Shown: positions 8,764 to 19,929, counted from the stretch's first letter. The stretch: DNA of 64,000 nucleotides from Posidonia oceanica (GCA_037176725.1 JAZBRS010000029.1:125583001-125647000), one strand, 5' to 3'. Numbers and translations: made by a program. The notes: a model not told the origin generated them from the letters alone.

Positions 8764-10803
8764 ATGAAGATATTCCATCCAACTACTGGAGAAGAAATGG
8801 ATCTCGACTCGATCTAATATCAAGCCGTGTGTTGCTTCCTTTACAGCAACACCAACCAACCTGGCCCAACGGGCATATCAAGTCAAGAATATAATGATCT
8901 CCATCATGATCAATACCTCCCTGGTGAAGGACTACGAAGGCCTATCGCAAACCACATCTCTGAAGGTCTATACCAAGGACAGCTCGGAAATGCGCCACCG
9001 GACAACGAATACCAAGGGCAGAGAAACGACCCCAATGGAAGATTTCGAACAAGGGGCCATCCTTTGTTCTTTGAGCAATCACAGTAGCTGCCACATGGCC
9101 AGTATAAAGGACGAGTCAACCCACTATTCTCGAGTCAACCAGAACGGTTCCCTCAGACTACAAATTCAAATGCTCAAGTAGCTCAGATAGGTAGCACTGA
9201 CTTGGCAAAAATGAGGAAGATGCTCAGCGCACTGGGAGTACACACTCAAGCTCCGCTATCTTTCGATATAGGCAAGTTCCCTCCTTTTCGGCTACCTCCG
9301 GCCTTCAAGTATCCAAAGATGCCCAAATTTGATGGAACCACAAATCCACAGAGCCACATCATGAGATTCCAAATGGAGGCCGCGCCTTATTGCCACGACT
9401 TAGGGCTCCTTATCCACCTATTCTTCTATTTCCTTGAAGGGGAGGCCTTGGAGTGGTTCATGTCACTGAGCAAGGAAGAAATAAGCAGCTTCAAGCAAAT
9501 GCAAGAAAGCTTCCTACTCAAGTACCAATATAAGGTGGAGTCCAAGCCAACCTTCCTCGATTTGGCAAAGGAAATGATGGAACCTGACGAAGATTGGTTC
9601 ACTTATGCCAATTGGTGGAGAGACATGGCTGCGAGATCAGGCCTAGAAATCCCAGAGAGACAAATAGTCCAAAAGCTGATAGCAAACACCACAGGACCAA
9701 TGAAGAAAGGACTTGTCAATGCCTACTGCCCATCCATTTCAGCATTATATGAGGTGGCGGCATCAGTCTGGGAGAATATCCATGAATTTGAAGAACCACA
9801 ACCGATTGAAGATGATATTGAAGATGACATCGATCAAACCATAGTTAATCAAATTCAAGGAAGATGCAACAACTATTACTGCAATAAAAGGCAACAATGG
9901 AGGCAACCACAACCCATTCCATGTCTATGGCAAGCTCTAGTCCAACCAGCACAACACCACATGCCAGACCCAGCATTGTACCAAGAACCAGTAGTTGCAC
10001 AAGTGCTAAGAATACAGCAAGCTCAACCAACATGGAGGCAGCAACTTCTGACATGCTCAAGCAAGCCAATAAAATATGCAGAGGAGGTTAAGACACCACT
10101 CTCACAAGGCAGTCGAAATATGTGGGGCATTTTCAAGAAAGACAAGCCATTGCCAATGCCTGTGCCTGTGCCAGAGCCAATGCCAGAGCCCGCACCAGTG
10201 CTAAAGCAAGAACCATTGCCAATGCCCATGCCCAAGCTAGAGCCAGCACCCGTGCAAGTGCAAAAATCATTGCCAATGCCTGTGCCAGAGCCAGCACCTG
10301 AGCAAGTGCAAGAATCACTACCAATGCCCATGCCAGAGCCAGAGCCAATGCCAGAGCCAGCACCCGAGCAAGTGCAAGAATCACTGGCAATGCCCATGCC
10401 AAAGCCAGAGCCAATGCCAGAGCTAACACCCGTGCTAGTGCAAGAGATGATGTCAGTAACCCCAAGATCATCCAACCCAGATGTTGTTCCAACAGAGCTA
10501 GGGGCTGAGAATGAGCTTACAGCACTTTCCTACATCAAGGAACTGCTGCCTCACCCACCTAGGCCTCCTGACATATCAGTTAGTGGAAAGTGTATCCTTG
10601 CCATGAAATGGTGCCCACAAAAGCACATGCCAAAGAAGCAGATTCCGTGCATCAACAGGGTCAACTATGCTCGCAAGCCAAAATTCAAAAGAATGCTCCA
10701 ACTAATGCGGCTTGCGACACAAGGGGCAGAGCACCATGCTCAACCATCAAGCTGCCCTCCTCTCTCAGGACGAGGCATAGATTTTGCGTTTGACACTGGT
10801 TAG
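8764..10803 (+). pseudogene. EL-2 gag (Retrotrans_gag), with stops
   Basis: One reading frame starts at ATG 8764 (MKIFHPTTGEE) and runs to TAG at 10801, broken by TAA at 8815 and TAG at 9085. The longest open part is about 9088-10800. The capsid-like Retrotrans_gag domain lies at about 9290-9800 (KMPKFDGTTNPQSHI, EGEALEWF, MMEPDEDWFTYANWWRDMA). It closely resembles the EL-4 gag at 62403-62945 (KMRSYNGTKDPRNHI, GEALKWF, FVTFASRWRDMA), so EL-2 and EL-4 share a lineage distinct from EL-1/EL-3. The C-terminal part is a Pro/Glu/Met repeat (10138-10450). No protease follows; the rest of pro-pol is deleted. Gag would form the particle shell that packages element RNA. Confidence 0.88.
10138..10450 (+). 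repeat. Pro-Glu-Met coding repeat in EL-2 gag
   Basis: In-frame repeats of LPMPVPEPAPEQVQES type, about 24 residues long with internal MPEPMPEP units, four to five copies. It would give a disordered linker and looks like slippage or unequal-crossover expansion. Confidence 0.8.
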
Positions 10804-10988
10804 GGAGTCGAAAGCGAGAGGCCTCTACTGATTGAGGCTACACTAAGGGCATCCCCCTAGTTATTGTAAATAGATTTCATCTTTATTTTCCTGTTTTTCT
10901 TGATTGAGCATGAAAAATACATAAATAAAATACATCCCTCCACGTAATAAACTGTAAACTTAGTGAGGAAAAAAAAATCCTTCCATGC

Positions 10989-11135
10989 AAGCATGGGAAG
11001 CTGAGACCAAAATGGGAAGGATTATACTTGGTGGTTGAGGCATATCTAGGCAATGCATATTGTTTGGCCAGAGAGGATGGCACTAGGCTTGAATATCCTT
11101 GGAATGCACTGCACCTCAAAAGGTTCTATCCTTGA
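10989..11135 (+). pseudogene. EL-2 integrase C-terminal fragment
   Basis: About 48 codons starting KHGKLRPKWEG and ending WNALHLKRFYP then TGA at 11133. This matches the end of EL-4 integrase (GKLKPNWEGPYIVV ... WNAMHLKRYHP, near 55250). It lies only about 185 bp after the gag stop, so protease, RT, RNase H and most of integrase are missing. It marks the right side of a large internal deletion. Confidence 0.9.
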
Positions 11136-11884
11136 CATGCACACTGAGCCACTAGATTGCCCGTGCTTGAGGACCTACTGTTTCCAAAGCCTAAGAGTCA
11201 TACCTTAGCCTCACCTCACAAATACCTTGTGGGAGAAGGAGGGGAAATGATCCAACACTGAGATAGAGGCAAATCATAAGAAGCCCGTCCCAATTCATGA
11301 ACAACAAGTCCACACACCTCTCTTGAGTCAGACACACTACCCTAGTGCAAATTGGGCAGGTGTTTAAGGCCAAACTTAGAAGCACAGAAAAGAGGGGAGT
11401 GTACCAAATAGAAGAATGTCTCGGTCCACCAATGAATGAATATCTGTTGGCTGAGCACTCAAAAGAGGTGAGACTGCTAATGCTTGCCAAAATACCCATG
11501 AAAAGAAAAAAGAGGTAAAAAGAAGACAACAAAGAAGCTGTCCATGTGTAAGAAAAGAAAGAGAATGGCAAAGAAGGTAGCAAAGAAGCTGTCCAAAGTC
11601 AAAACTAAAAATTGGGAATTACCAAGTGTAGTAGAAATCAACCTTGAACTGGGAGGGGTATAGGCTCCAAATCTTTAGCTGAAATCCCAAGATAGGGCAT
11701 TGATCTTCCTTCCCCCACACCCTGCATTGTACACTAAGAGGCAAGGGACAGAAGCCTAGGTCTAGGGGCAGTTAGGCGCCAAAGCAAGCTTGAAGTATCT
11801 CTGGGCTCTAAGATGCACAAGGGATTCGATTATCAAGGTTTCCCAATCATGAGGTCTCTTGTTTCCCAACTCCATGAAAGATTC

Positions 11885-12160
11885 TTCTACTCCCAAAAAT
11901 CCAAAAAATAAAAAATCCAAAAATCCAAAAAAATAAGAAAATAAAAAATCCAAAAAAAAAATAAGAAAATCAAAAATCCAAAAAATGAGATAACCAAAAA
12001 ATCCAAAATCCAGAAAAATAAGAAAATCAAAATTCCAAAAAATAAGAAAACCCAAAAATCAAAAAAATAATAAAACCCAAAATCCAAAAAAATGAGAAAA
12101 CTAAAAATCAAAAAAATAGCAAAAGATCAAAAAATCCAAAAAAATAGAAAATAGGGTAAA
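11885..12160 (+). repeat. A-rich tandem repeat
   Basis: Imperfect units of about 25 bp, AAAATCCAAAAAAATAAGAA, repeated about eleven times. Simple-sequence expansion. Confidence 0.8.
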
Positions 12161-12402
12161 ATCTACTCAACCAACATCACCTCATGATACTGATAACAAG
12201 TAAGGCCTATGATGCAAAAATCTAGGAAATTTTACGACTCCGTGTAGTACTTGACCCCTCCTATTCAGGACGGTCACTTGGTATTCGCCTACGAGTCAGG
12301 ACTAGGATCTTAAGAAGAGACAACCCCTTGTCAGGCATACTATCTTTAGACAACAAAGCTGAGGCCAAGGTTTGTTAACCAAAACCTAAGTTTTTTCGTT
12401 TC

Positions 12403-12590
12403 ATGAAGGTCATTTTGGTTTCATTGTATTAAGGTCATCTTAAGTTTTTCAAAGGTCATTTTGGTTTTATTGTATCAAGGTCATTTTAAGTTTTTCAAAG
12501 GTCATTTTGGTTTCATTATATTAAGGTCATTTTGGTTTCATTATCTTGTTTTTTCCGAAGGTCATTTTGGTTTCATTATATTTATGTAAG
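12403..12590 (+). repeat. GGTCATTTTGG tandem repeat
   Basis: Six to seven copies of AAGGTCATTTTGGTTTCATT with variable TTAAGTTTTTCAA linkers. Confidence 0.8.
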
Positions 12591-12660
12591 ACTAGGGGCA
12601 ATGGAAACCCTAGATGGAATAACAAGCTTGCTAAGATTGTGCAGAAAATCATTCAGAGGC

Positions 12661-12716
12661 GTTAAATGGGCAAACCTCAGTGTCCAACGTTGAACGTCCC
12701 ACCTTCAGCGTTTAAT
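12661..12716. repeat. Four-arm palindrome copy 11
   Basis: Arms GTTAAATGG, GTCCAAC-type, GTTGAACGT and GCGTTTAAT. It is the most eroded copy in this cluster. Confidence 0.7.
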
Positions 12717-12731
12717 GACTAACATAGGAAC

Positions 12732-12787
12732 GTTAAACGCAGGACTTCAGGCATTTTACGTTAGAAGCGCCTGATTGAGCATCTTAC
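12732..12787. repeat. Four-arm palindrome copy 12
   Basis: Arms GTTAAACGC, GCATTTTAC, GTTAGAAGC and GCATCTTAC, then a GTTTTAACAATGACTTAAG tail. Confidence 0.8.
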
Positions 12788-13113
12788 GTTTTAACAATGA
12801 CTTAAGTTGCTGAATTCAGACAAAGGGCCCTTGAGCCAATGCCAAAGCCACCGGGGAGTATTTCTAGACCCAGCATTGTCCAAAGCATATGAATGAGAAT
12901 TGAAATAAAAAGAAAAATATATATTCATTCCTTGAATTAAAAATACATGATCCAAAAATAGAGATGAACTACAAAGATTGCCTATCTAATTAGCCTTTTC
13001 CTCTTCTTGCGCGGCATGCCGATCTCCTCAACCCACTCCTTGGGCTTGGGTAGCAACTTTCCCTAGATGGAATAACAAGTTTGCTAAGATTGTGCAGAAA
13101 ATCATTCAGAGGC

Positions 13114-13169
13114 GTTAAATAGGCAAACCTCTACGTCCAACGTTGAACGTCCCACCTTCAGCGTTTAAT
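13114..13169. repeat. Four-arm palindrome copy 13
   Basis: Tandem-duplication twin of copy 11. Confidence 0.7.
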
Positions 13170-13184
13170 GACTAACAGAGGAAC

Positions 13185-13240
13185 GTTAAATGCAGGACTT
13201 CAGGCATTTTATGTTAGAAGCGCCAGATTGAGCGTCTTAC
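13185..13240. repeat. Four-arm palindrome copy 14
   Basis: Tandem-duplication twin of copy 12, with a few transitions (GTTAAATGC for GTTAAACGC). Confidence 0.75.
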
Positions 13241-13434
13241 ATTTTAATAGTGACTTAAGTTGCTGAATTCAGACAAAGGGCCCTTGAGCCAATGCCAAAG
13301 CCACCAGGGAGTATTTCTAGACCCAGCACTGTCCAAAGCATATGAATGAGAATTGAAATAAAAAGAAAAATATATATTCATTCCTTGAATTAAAAATACA
13401 TGATCCAAAAATAGAGATGAACTACAAAGATTGC

Positions 13435-14794
13435 CTATCTAATTAGCCTTTTCCTCTTCTTGCGCAGCACGCCAGTCTCCTTAACCCACTCCTTGGGCTT
13501 GGGTAGCAGCTTTGAATACCAATTCCAATGCGCATCTTCCCGAAGTAGACAACAGATCAAAGGAGTAAAGAGAGTCCCGTCTGAATGATCATGGCGCTCT
13601 AAGGTTGTCCACAAGGCCCGGATATAATACACCAGCGCTGCATCAGTTGGCGAACCATGTTCCAAAGTCCGGACACGAGGGATAGAGCTTAGCAGAGGTG
13701 GTACATCTTTCTTGTGCCCCACCATCTCATAACAACGGTATGAGTTATACACGACAAAATGGGTGGGCCCGATCAGCTCTAGTTCAACTAGAAACCCCCG
13801 TGCTTGGTGCTTGTGACCATACGGCATGGAGCGGGTATATACACTGATGGGAGGCGAAGACAGAAGACAAACCCGTTCCTCAATGAAATTGGTCTTCGCA
13901 AGCCCAATCCTCGGGAGGTGCGTGCTCAACCACTTGGAGAGAAGAAAGGAAGAGCCCATAAAATCCCCGCCGGCCACAACGCTCATCAAGCCAATATATG
14001 TTGCTACAAGAATGGCCACTGAGGGAGAATGCCAGCGTTGCTCAGTAAGCCCCACAAAGAACTCAGCATGATACACATCCAAGGTAAAGCCTTTGGTGAC
14101 AAATAGGGTGAGGCCCCCAATCAACAAATGCAAGCAGACGCGCAGCTAATCCTCAGAGGCGGAATCTTGAATCCAAAGGAAGCTGTAATACAGATGCACC
14201 AAATCGAGCTGACGGCCTTTGAGCACAAGATAGGTGGGTGGAGCTGCAAAAACACGAGTAAGAAATGCTGACATGTCAGCTTCTCCATAGGGCAGCGGAA
14301 TATCAGCATCCAGCCAAGGAACTCCAGGTTGGGAAGCACTGAGGAGACTCTGAACTTCCTCCACCAGAATAGTCATTTCACAACCCCCAAAGAAGAAAGT
14401 ATGGGTCTGAGGACTCCAGAATGTGCACAAAGCGTGAAGTAGGGGCCAGTCCAGGTCCGTGCCCAACAGATCCAGGAAGGCATCAAAACATGTATGTGTT
14501 AGGAGCGACTTCTTCTCCTGTGCCCAAGTCACAAATTCATTTACCCAGGGAGAATTGTATGGGAAATCATTATCAAAGCAAGGCATCTTCGTAAACTTGA
14601 TGATTTCTTGTAGATAAAAGCAAAGGATTGATTGTTATACCAAGGAAGGAAGAAAGAAGGAACAAAGGAAAACACCAACACATGCCTTTCCGGCCTTGAT
14701 GTTTGACATCATGTGACCTTCGATTTCCTCCAAGGGGGGTCACGATTCCTTTCCTGTTGGTCATGGAAACATGAGAAATCAGTTTGGGTGCCAT
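13435..14794 (-). pseudogene. EL-2 antisense DUF7745/PMD-like gene, one stop
   Basis: Two predicted exons on the strand opposite to EL-2. Exon 1 is 14794-14686 (MAPKLISHVS...). The intron is 14685-14607 (79 bp, GC-AG; GCATGT may be a decayed GTATGT). Exon 2 is 14606-13435. Splicing restores one frame of about 427 codons, broken once by TAG at 14146. Motifs WPLLHALCTFW, VEEVQSLL and GSSFLLSKWLSTHL align with the antisense gene of EL-4 (46915-48274: WPLLHALMAFW, CEEVSSLL, GSPLLLHRWFMSHC) and, more weakly, with the sense ORF of EL-3. The family is the plant mobile domain group (PMD/DUF7745/DUF1985-like) of unknown biochemical role. The C-terminus is basic (RKKRKRLIR), possibly nuclear-targeting. 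Antisense extra ORFs at this position are known from TAT-lineage elements. Confidence 0.75.
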
Positions 14795-15017
14795 GAGAGC
14801 AAGGAAAAGTGCACCAACACAAGCAAGAATTCAAAGAGCAAGGGTGCATGAATCCAAAGGAGTGGCCAAGCTTTTATAGGCACAGGAAGACTATCGGAGG
14901 TCTCCCACATGGACATTGAGAAAATCTCGCAGCATTCCAGAAAATTAGCCAAGAGCAAGAAAGGAAAGAAAGGATTCTGTGCTCGCTTCGTTGTACGCAG
15001 GAACTGGGGCGTTCAAT

Positions 15018-15045
15018 GTAATACGCGCCATATCATGCGTTTTAC
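15018..15045. repeat. Four-arm palindrome, half copy 15
   Basis: Two arms, GTAATACGC and GCGTTTTAC, with a 10-base spacer. Confidence 0.65.
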
Positions 15046-15065
15046 ATTCAAATTAGCTTTCCAAT

Positions 15066-15121
15066 GTTGGACGCAGATATTCTAGTGCACAACATTGAAC
15101 GCACCATATCAAGCGTTTAAC
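15066..15121. repeat. Four-arm palindrome copy 16
   Basis: Arms GTTGGACGC, GTGCACAAC, ATTGAACGC and GCGTTTAAC, spacing 9-10-9-9-10-9. Confidence 0.8.
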
Positions 15122-15633
15122 GTTTTATAGTGACTTAAGTTGCTGAACTTGGCTATGGCTCTCCTAAACTAGTGTTTGAGTTGCATAAACCACTTTTGTC
15201 GATCCTAGAGGCTTAATCAAGTTGGAATACACGTGTGAGCGCTAGTTTCGTACTTTTTAGACATCCGGGCCATTCAGAATCATCAGTTATGCATTTCATT
15301 GAATTAATGGCTCGTTACGGCGCCAACAACCTCAAAACTTGATTTTAAAGCTTGCAGGTGAAATCTTTCTTCATAACTTAGTCATTTACATATTATTTCA
15401 CATGAATACACTAGCTTCAAGTTGATTTGAATTAAAGGCCATTATTTAACTATATTGGTCGCTTAAGTTCATTTTAACTCCGAGAAAGGTAATTCAAAAG
15501 AGATATTTGACAAGTTTGCTAAGTGCGTAGAAAATCGTTATCATTCAAAAAATGAGTTTGTTGTTACAAGATCACCGGGACATACCCTTGAGATACAAAT
15601 GCTGACAAATAAAAAGGAAAAAACAACAACCAA

Positions 15634-15817
15634 CTAGGGAGCACTCTCTCCCTCACCCTCGGGAGCTGAAGGAGGAGTCGGAGAGGGAACTGTAGGAGGG
15701 CGAACTGAAACACCTGACGGAGCCCTAGAGATGGATCGGGAGCGGCGACTACCTGAATGGTGGCTCGACTCATGCGTCGGTGGAGGAGGGACTGGCTGCC
15801 CTAACCTAGCACCACTC
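15634..15817 (-). pseudogene. EL-2 antisense PMD gene, 3' terminal exon (distal part)
   Basis: The last exon of a second antisense gene, split by EL-3. Reading from 44196 to 44118 and then from 15812 to the TAG at 15634 (the target-site duplication counted once) gives one open frame. It passes from a coiled-coil stretch (VISQLEVELGHYRKH) into a Pro/Ser-rich tail (SRRSRSISRAP, then PPTVPSPTPPSAPEGEGE). The tail architecture resembles the end of the EL-4 PMD gene (53525-53758). Most of the gene lies beyond EL-4, outside the window. Confidence 0.6.
15813..15817. repeat. Target-site duplication CACTC (left)
   Basis: CACTC directly precedes TGTAGCG, the left end of EL-3. The same five bases follow the right end at 44118-44122, as expected for Ty3/gypsy integration. 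Confidence 0.93.
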
Positions 15818-16143
15818 TGTAGCGATCCCGATCGGAATCAGGCTCGCTATTTTTTATAGCGGCGATTGAGATCCGAGGAAGAGGCTCAACTCGAAAACAC
15901 TTAAAATCGAGGAGAAAAAGGAAAGATAAGACAAATCAGAGTCGCCACCACGTCTATTAACGGAAGACGAGGAAAACCGGGGTAATGCGTGAATTAACGT
16001 GCAAAATCGAGCAATAAATGCAAAGCAAAGAAATGCAAAGGAAAACAAATGCAAACAAATGCAAATGAGATGACTCTAGCCTAGGATAAGGGCAGTACGG
16101 TCATTGCGGGCCAAAAGACAGGGTAAGGACTCCTGTTACGTGC

Positions 16144-16165
16144 GGGGAAGGTGTTAGGCACCCCC
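16144..16165 (-). promoter_or_regulatory. Conserved LTR motif, 3' LTR of EL-3
   Basis: Minus strand GTGCCTAACACCTTCCCC core, same as in the EL-1 LTR at 6716-6737. Confidence 0.75.
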
Positions 16166-16439
16166 GACACGCCCGAGAATCGGTCTTTCTAGGCTTACGC
16201 TCGCATACGCAGGGAAATGCAGGATTGAATGCCTATGTGCCTATAAGTGCCTAAATGAATGCTCAAGGTGTGCTCTAAGTGGGAAGAAACAAAGCAAGGA
16301 AGTAAACGTGCTCTCTAAGTGCTCAGCTACGCTGTCCGTGTTCCGAATTAGGCGAAACCTAGCTCGTGAGAACTCCAGACAGTAAGCATCACAGCCCTAT
16401 ATGCAAATGCAAGTGAGAAAACAAAACAGCGAGAAAACC

Positions 16440-16790
16440 ATGCAATGCGATCGACATGCAAGGGAAAACGGCGCAAAACACGCAAAACGAGACGAGAAAT
16501 GATCAACGCACGCAAAACGATGCAAAAGAGCGAAAACGGCGTGCAAAACAAGCGAGAAAGCAAGACAGCACGTAAAACAAGACAGGGGAGCAAAGGGGCA
16601 CGCAAAACGAGACGAGAAAACAGAATGGCATGCAAAACGGAGCGAAAGAATAAAACCGGCACGCAAAACGAGCGAGAAAGCGAGGCAGCACACAAAATAA
16701 GGCAAGAAAACAGATGGGCATGCAAAACGGCGCCAAAACAAGGGCGGGCACGCGGAATGGTGCCAAAACAGCGAAGCAAAAACCTCGGAA
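16440..16790 (-). repeat. Tandem repeat in EL-3 3' LTR
   Basis: About eight imperfect units of roughly 45 bp centred on GGCACGCAAAACGAGACGAG. It leaves all minus-strand frames open, giving spurious Cys/Leu/Arg-rich reading frames. Confidence 0.8.
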
Positions 16791-19700
16791 AAGCCATGCA
16801 AAAGCAAGAATGCAGAAAAAGATTAGAAGGGGCCAAAGGGGAGGCAAGACAACGTGTGTGTAAAAACAGACGTTGTTTAGGACCACTCAGGGTAGGTGTG
16901 AAGACCTACAAAGGGGAGAGTGTGCAAACGGAGGGATTACCACCTCTTTGCGACTGTTTCCCACTAAACCGTTCCACGGTGTGTCTCGCATGCTGCCCAA
17001 AGCTCGCGATGCGATCGGATCGTGGAAAAGGGGGAAGAAAGTCATATTAAGTGGTAAATCTAGGGAAAACACGATACAAAACACACGGAGAAACGCGAAA
17101 CGAGGATCTGAAGATACAAGCAGAAAGGGGAGACCCTATTCTACATGCTCAAAGAGGCAGAAAGCGAAAACAAGAAAAACTGTGCGAATGACATGCAAAT
17201 GAATGCAATGCAGGGGTTCAGGAGGACATACCTGGAAATCCGGGAGCCTGATCTGAAATCTGTCTAGTCCATGCTGAAGAGCGCTTCGCTGCGGTCGCCT
17301 GGGCAGCTTACTTGAGAAGATCCAACGGCCGGATTGAAGGATATCGCAGCTTCAAGGCAGAAAGGCCAGAACAAGGGAGAAGAACAGATCTAAGTGTTCA
17401 GGAGGTCCTAGGGATGTGCAGAAGGTCCTCCCAAGTGAAAGGGAGCTAAAAGTGCTTAGTGTATGCAGAAAGATGCTAGAATGCAAGACTAAATGAATGC
17501 AGGATGCATGCAAAAGCAAGAAAAGGCAAAGAAAAGAAACTGGAAAAAACCAGGATTTCAGAAGGCATTTTGAAAAAGAAAGGGGCTAAAAATGCAAATT
17601 TTCCAGAAAACAGGGGTCTACAGGAGAGGGTTTTGAAAACAGGAGGGAGCAGGGCTTCGTTTTGTAAAAAACTAGGCTCAGAAAGCTGCTTTGAAAAGAG
17701 GGTATGCTTTAGAAGAAGTTTTGAAAGCAGAAAGGGATCAGAAAGCAATTTTGGAAAAATTGGGGTCTAAAATGTAAATTTTCTGGAAAACAAGGTTCTG
17801 GGGAGTCTGGGAATACTAGTGGAGGGTCTGCATGAAATTTGGCAAGTATAGGAGCTAAGATGCAAGCTAGGGGCAAAATGGTCTTTTTACATGATTTTTC
17901 AAAAGATGCAAGGACCTATGTGTAATTTTGAAATCATGCAGGGGCTAAAAATGCAATTTAATATGGAAAACATGCTCTGAAAAATAAGGGACAGGACTGC
18001 AGTGTAATTTTTGGAAAAAACAGGGGCAAAAATGCAATGTAATGGGCTAAAATACATGCAACACAGTTACTGTCCATTTAAAATGGACCTAAATGCGAAT
18101 ATGCAAGAATAGAGGGGCAAAAGTGCAATGCAGTATGCAAAAAAACAAAAATAAAAGCTAAGTTCCTACAGTGCATGGACCCATATGCAAAATCAGAAAC
18201 ATGCAGGGACTTAGAATGCAATGCAGTATGGTAAAATGAATGCAATTAAATTAACTGATTTAAGACAGGACCTAAGTGCAAAAATTGAAAACAGAGGGAC
18301 CAAACTACAAAATATTATAACAGCACAGCACAGTAAATGGACCAACTTGCAAATACTGAAAACCATAAACAGATTATGCAATTTAATATGATTTTGATTT
18401 AAAAACACAGCAGATTAAATGAAATAAGGACTGGAATGTAAAATGACAGAAACTTAAACCAAATATGCAATATTTACCTAAAAACTTTAGCTAGAACAAA
18501 ATAAAAGCACAGTAAAAGCTCCGGCGCCATGGGCACTGTAGCAGCAAGCTGCCAACGCCCATGAACGCCGGCACAGGGAGCTTGGAGGCGCGCAGACCGG
18601 CGGAGGTGCTGCTCCTGGGGCCAACGGAGGCAGGGCGACGATCGGCGAGGGACGACGATGCCTGGAACGCGCCGGAATGCTCACCGGAGGTCTGCAGGAC
18701 TTCTGGAACTCGGTCCGGCCACTCGACGCAGCGGAGCTGCGTTCTGAAGACCGGAGGAGTCTCCTGCCGTCTGTACGGAGCTCCGGGGATCGCCGGGGTC
18801 GAGTTCCGCTGGCTGGAGCGTCGTGATGTTCGGAGAACGTCGCCGGAGAAGAAGGGTCTGACCGGAGCTTGACTCGGAGCAGGAAGGCCGGAAAGACTAT
18901 TCTAGAGGGCAGGGAAGCAAGAGAAGAAGAAGAGGAAGCTAAGGGAAGCAATGGTTACCTTTTTCCGCGCCTGGGATGTCCTCCCGACGTCGGCGGCTTC
19001 AGCAGTCGCCGGTGAAGGCCGTCCGGTCGCTGCGGGCGTCGTCCGTCGCTCGCGAAGGTTGGAGTGGCTTCAGAACGTCCCTCCGGTGCTTCCCAGGTGG
19101 TCAGACGGAAGCTTCGCAGCTCGGGTGGTGATTCGGCTGATTTGGGTTCACAGGTGACAGCTGGAGGCCGGGGGAGGTGTCTGCTGCTCGTCAGCTCGGA
19201 TGGAGCCCTCCGGGAGGTTGCTGGAAGTCTGGCGAGCGACGTTGGATGCTTGGAGAGGGGTTCTGGAAGGCGTGGAGGAGGTTTGGGAGTTGGGTCAAAT
19301 TTTGGTCTGTGAGAGGCTGAGGTGTTTGTTGTGGAATTCTTGGTCTGTGGTGGAGGGTAGGGCCGAAGATTAGGGGCTCTGGAAAGGAGATGGTTTGGGG
19401 ATTATCTGGATGGATTTTGGGAGGCAATGGTGAACTGGAGTGATGGGAATTGCCGAAGGGAAGGAGTCGGGTTTCAGTTGGAGTCAGGTGGTGTTTCTGG
19501 GAGATTTCAGGTGGTTTCGTGGGGTGGAATGGCTGGGAAATGCTGGAGGAAGAAGGCCAGGTGTTGGGTGAGATTGGGGAAGTAACAGGGAGGAGTTCTG
19601 AGGCTTGGAGTGGGTCTGGCTCACTGGAAAAGGGAGAGGAGGTTTTGTTGAAGGTTTCTGGCAGAAGAAGGGAAGGGAATTGGGTGGAGGAGGCTGGGGG

Positions 19701-19929
19701 ATTGAAGTCTCTCTCCGGGATGCAGAGGTGACTCCCAAACCGCTCTCCCTGACCACTCTCTTTTCTGGAAGTGGAGGAGACAGAGAAGAAGAGGAAGGCG
19801 TTGCAAGTGGAAGAAAGGAAGTGGGAATGGCTATCTGAATTGCTCCCTCAGATCACTCACGCTCTCTGGTTTTTTTTTTTTCTTGCTCCAGGTCGATCTC
19901 TCCCCCCCGAAGGAGGAATGAAGGAGAGG

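Larger units (their letters stand above)
11136..12607 (+). other. EL-2 non-coding 3' region
   Basis: No gene seen. Apart from the two tandem repeats listed separately, it holds unremarkable sequence in the region expected between pol and the antisense gene. Confidence 0.55.
12608..13513 (+). repeat. 453-bp tandem duplication
   Basis: CCCTAGATGGAATAACAAG starts at 12608 and again at 13061. The two 453-bp copies (12608-13060 and 13061-13513) differ at scattered bases. The unit contains two four-arm palindromes and the last ~25 codons of the antisense gene, so only the second copy is attached to the gene. Confidence 0.92.
14795..15633 (+). other. EL-2 non-coding spacer
   Basis: No gene seen. 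It separates the 5' end of one antisense gene from the 3' end of the next. It contains palindrome half copy 15 and full copy 16, and the GTGACTTAAGTTGCTGAA tail seen after other copies. Confidence 0.5.

Noticed and set aside
16348..16836. Cys/Leu/Arg-rich proteins in all three minus-strand frames of the LTR
   Set aside because: All frames are open at once because of the GCAAAACGAG tandem repeat; present identically in both LTRs and without known domains.
18487..18951. A Ser/Arg/Pro-rich 154-codon protein in the LTR
   Set aside because: GC-rich leader sequence with open frames on both strands; no domain, and it lies in R-U5 of the LTR.
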